DNA of 6,263 nucleotides, taken from the NCBI GenBank assembly GCA_030618315.1, contig JAUXDO010000068.1:1-6263 (forward strand), read 5' to 3'. The position numbers and the translations under genes were made by a program. The notes under the pieces are model-generated. The model made no database searches. It was not told the origin of the DNA and worked only from the letters and a program-made list of their open reading frames with translations. The stretch is from Candidatus Peregrinibacteria bacterium. Lineage in GTDB: Bacteria > Patescibacteriota > Gracilibacteria > UM-FILTER-43-11. Positions 4,825 through 6,263 of the stretch are shown piece by piece. Within the stretch, counting starts at the first letter, position 1. Each line of letters opens with the position of its first letter.

Positions 4825-6263
4825 ATGAACGCAGAAGAACAAACAGTATGGAGTCCGGGAAGTACAATGTTAAAAATATGTATTTATATATGTATTTCTT
4901 TTATATCTATATTTGCATTTTATGGCTACGCAAAAGCCGATACACCATTTGAAGATATTGATATAAAAATGAACATTGAAACAGGAGAAGGCAGTTATGA
5001 TTTTGAGGATGACGGAGGAACAGTGGAGGATTTACGTATTGTCACTTACAAAATAAGTATTACAAATAACGGAAGTATCAATCACGAAGATCTGGTAATA
5101 CTAATGAATACTCCTGAATATTTGGAATATGTTAGCGATTCAACTGAGATGCTTAGTGGCGGATCCACATCAGGAACAAGCTTACCTGATATTGGTGAAA
5201 GCAGTGCTATTGTGATTGGCTATCAGCTTACAGATATATCTGCAGGTGAGTCTGTTTCTTTTACCGCAGATTTTCAGGTGAATACACCTGATGGATCAGA
5301 AGATGAAGAGCTTTATACGACAGCATGGGCAAATTGTTGGGGCAAATATAGCGGAATACCGGTAATCAGCAATTTAGTTGAAAATATGATATTTGGTGAA
5401 GCAAGACCGGTTATACAAGTTGAAATCACATCGGTACCGGAAGCAGGAGAGAATGTTAATACTTCATCGCTAATTAGATATTATTATGCCCTGCGTAATG
5501 TGGGTGGTATCCCGGCACAAAATGCAACATTAACTCTATTTAAACCTAATTATACGACATGTGATACGGAAGATGGATGTGGTCTATATCAATTGGGCAC
5601 AATCGAATCAGGCGAGAGTTATGTTGGAGAAATAAGTATGCAGGTTGAAGTTGGCATGGTGCCAGGAGATGTAACAGAAATAATAAATATCGGCTATGAT
5701 ATTACTGGATCAAATATGGAAACTGTAGAAAATCGTGATCCAATAATCCACCAAGTAGATTCAGATGCTGATCCAGAGGGTGTTTTCGAAGTAATAATAA
5801 ATCAAGTTCCAAACATTGTTTTAAATTCCGCCGATGGAACAACCGCAAGACCGGATGGTGCAGACTTAACGGAGACACAATATTCATTGTTATTTGAAGG
5901 CAGGCATCAGCAATATACATATCCTACATTATCAAGCACTAGTACGAGCACAACATTTACACCATGTAAAAACTATCCGCATCCGCATCAGTTTAACTCG
6001 TATTTTTATGCTTATAATAGCAGTAGTAATCAATTATACGATCCAAATAATGCAATGGGAATACCGGAGTCTTTAGGCACTATAAACATCCAGACAGCTC
6101 CAATTAACTTTGGTGTAAACACAGTTTTGCCGGAAGCTGCTCCAAAATTAGAATTTACTCTTAATACACCAATGTATAGTTATGGCACCCAGACAGAGGT
6201 ACATACATATATGAAAGACGGTGGACAAGTAGATATACCAAGTGTTTTTACCGAAAGCAGAGC
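4825..6263 (+). CDS. Secreted protein with DUF11-like modules (partial, open at window end)
   Basis: The frame stays open from 4825 through the last base, 479 full codons. A signal peptide runs to about residue 38: MLK, a hydrophobic core ICIYICISFISIFAF, then AKA before Asp39, a good signal peptidase I site. The mature part shows at least two modules of the DUF11 or CARDB beta-sandwich type. One is about 72-155 (YKISITNNGSINHEDLVI ... ISAGESVSF), the other about 217-278 (YYYALRNVGGIPAQNATL ... LGTIESGESY). A Ser/Thr-rich stretch lies at 369-379. Such modules are common in bacterial surface and adhesion proteins; a surface role is inferred. ATG 4825 fits the promoter. ATG 4867, preceded by GGGAAG, would remove 14 acidic or polar residues and give a cleaner signal peptide. 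The C-terminus, which would show anchoring, lies outside the window. Confidence 0.85.
   Translation, partial: MNAEEQTVWSPGSTMLKICIYICISFISIFAFYGYAKADTPFEDIDIKMNIETGEGSYDFEDDGGTVEDLRIVTYKISITNNGSINHEDLVILMNTPEYLEYVSDSTEMLSGGSTSGTSLPDIGESSAIVIGYQLTDISAGESVSFTADFQVNTPDGSEDEELYTTAWANCWGKYSGIPVISNLVENMIFGEARPVIQVEITSVPEAGENVNTSSLIRYYYALRNVGGIPAQNATLTLFKPNYTTCDTEDGCGLYQLGTIESGESYVGEISMQVEVGMVPGDVTEIINIGYDITGSNMETVENRDPIIHQVDSDADPEGVFEVIINQVPNIVLNSADGTTARPDGADLTETQYSLLFEGRHQQYTYPTLSSTSTSTTFTPCKNYPHPHQFNSYFYAYNSSSNQLYDPNNAMGIPESLGTINIQTAPINFGVNTVLPEAAPKLEFTLNTPMYSYGTQTEVHTYMKDGGQVDIPSVFTESR

Noticed and set aside
5702..6076. Short frames on both strands within the secreted-protein gene
   Set aside because: They overlap the long open frame from 4825, which has a signal peptide and recognisable modules; the short frames have no supporting features.
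1..6263. CRISPR array, tRNA, rRNA or transposase genes
   Set aside because: No regularly spaced direct repeats of CRISPR type, no cloverleaf with a CCA-type end, no rRNA signature and no transposase motifs were seen on either strand by eye.

Overview
The window is AT-rich bacterial DNA with standard-code genes and strong sigma70-type promoters (TTGACA, then TAAAAT or TATAAT). None of the five clear genes has a convincing Shine-Dalgarno sequence. The gene mix is one housekeeping rRNA methyltransferase, membrane-anchored or secreted proteins, and a highly charged orphan. Together with abundant small palindromic repeats and DUF11-like surface modules, this fits an uncultivated lineage, possibly of the Patescibacteria/CPR kind. 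That assignment is inference: no rRNA or marker gene fixes the taxonomy.

Layout. Positions 1-24 may be the tail of an upstream gene. Positions 36-174 hold a very regular nested palindrome: four perfectly paired stems separated by three pairs of small facing hairpins. The rsmE gene (195-905, + strand) follows at once. A second composite palindrome (909-1051) closes the other side of rsmE, so the gene is bracketed by two such elements of similar size. On the minus strand, transcribed from about 3420 down to 1100, are two adjacent genes 24 bases apart. The first encodes a three-helix membrane protein with an outward-facing permuted NlpC/P60 (YiiX-like) papain-fold domain. The second encodes a membrane-tethered Kazal-type protease inhibitor on a heptad-repeat stalk. 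Just past the stop codon of the Kazal gene lies an out-of-frame remnant of a second Kazal tail.

On the plus strand, a near-consensus promoter at 3447-3475 drives a 324-residue, lysine- and glutamate-rich protein of unknown function (3506-4480), which ends in an intrinsic terminator (4507-4538). Next is a 286-base leader region (4539-4824) with two promoters. The first has no annotated gene before the second; between them are a 34-codon ORF and several possible RNA hairpins. The second promoter leads to a long secreted protein (4825 to the window end, still open) with a signal peptide and at least two DUF11-like beta-sandwich modules.

Functionally, the right two-thirds looks like a cell-surface locus: an extracytoplasmic cysteine-fold hydrolase, an extracytoplasmic protease inhibitor and a secreted DUF11-type protein. 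Any direct interaction between them is inference. The most unusual items are the hairpin-ladder palindrome upstream of rsmE, the Kazal protein with its decayed second tail, and the untranslated or small-ORF transcript between 4596 and 4762.
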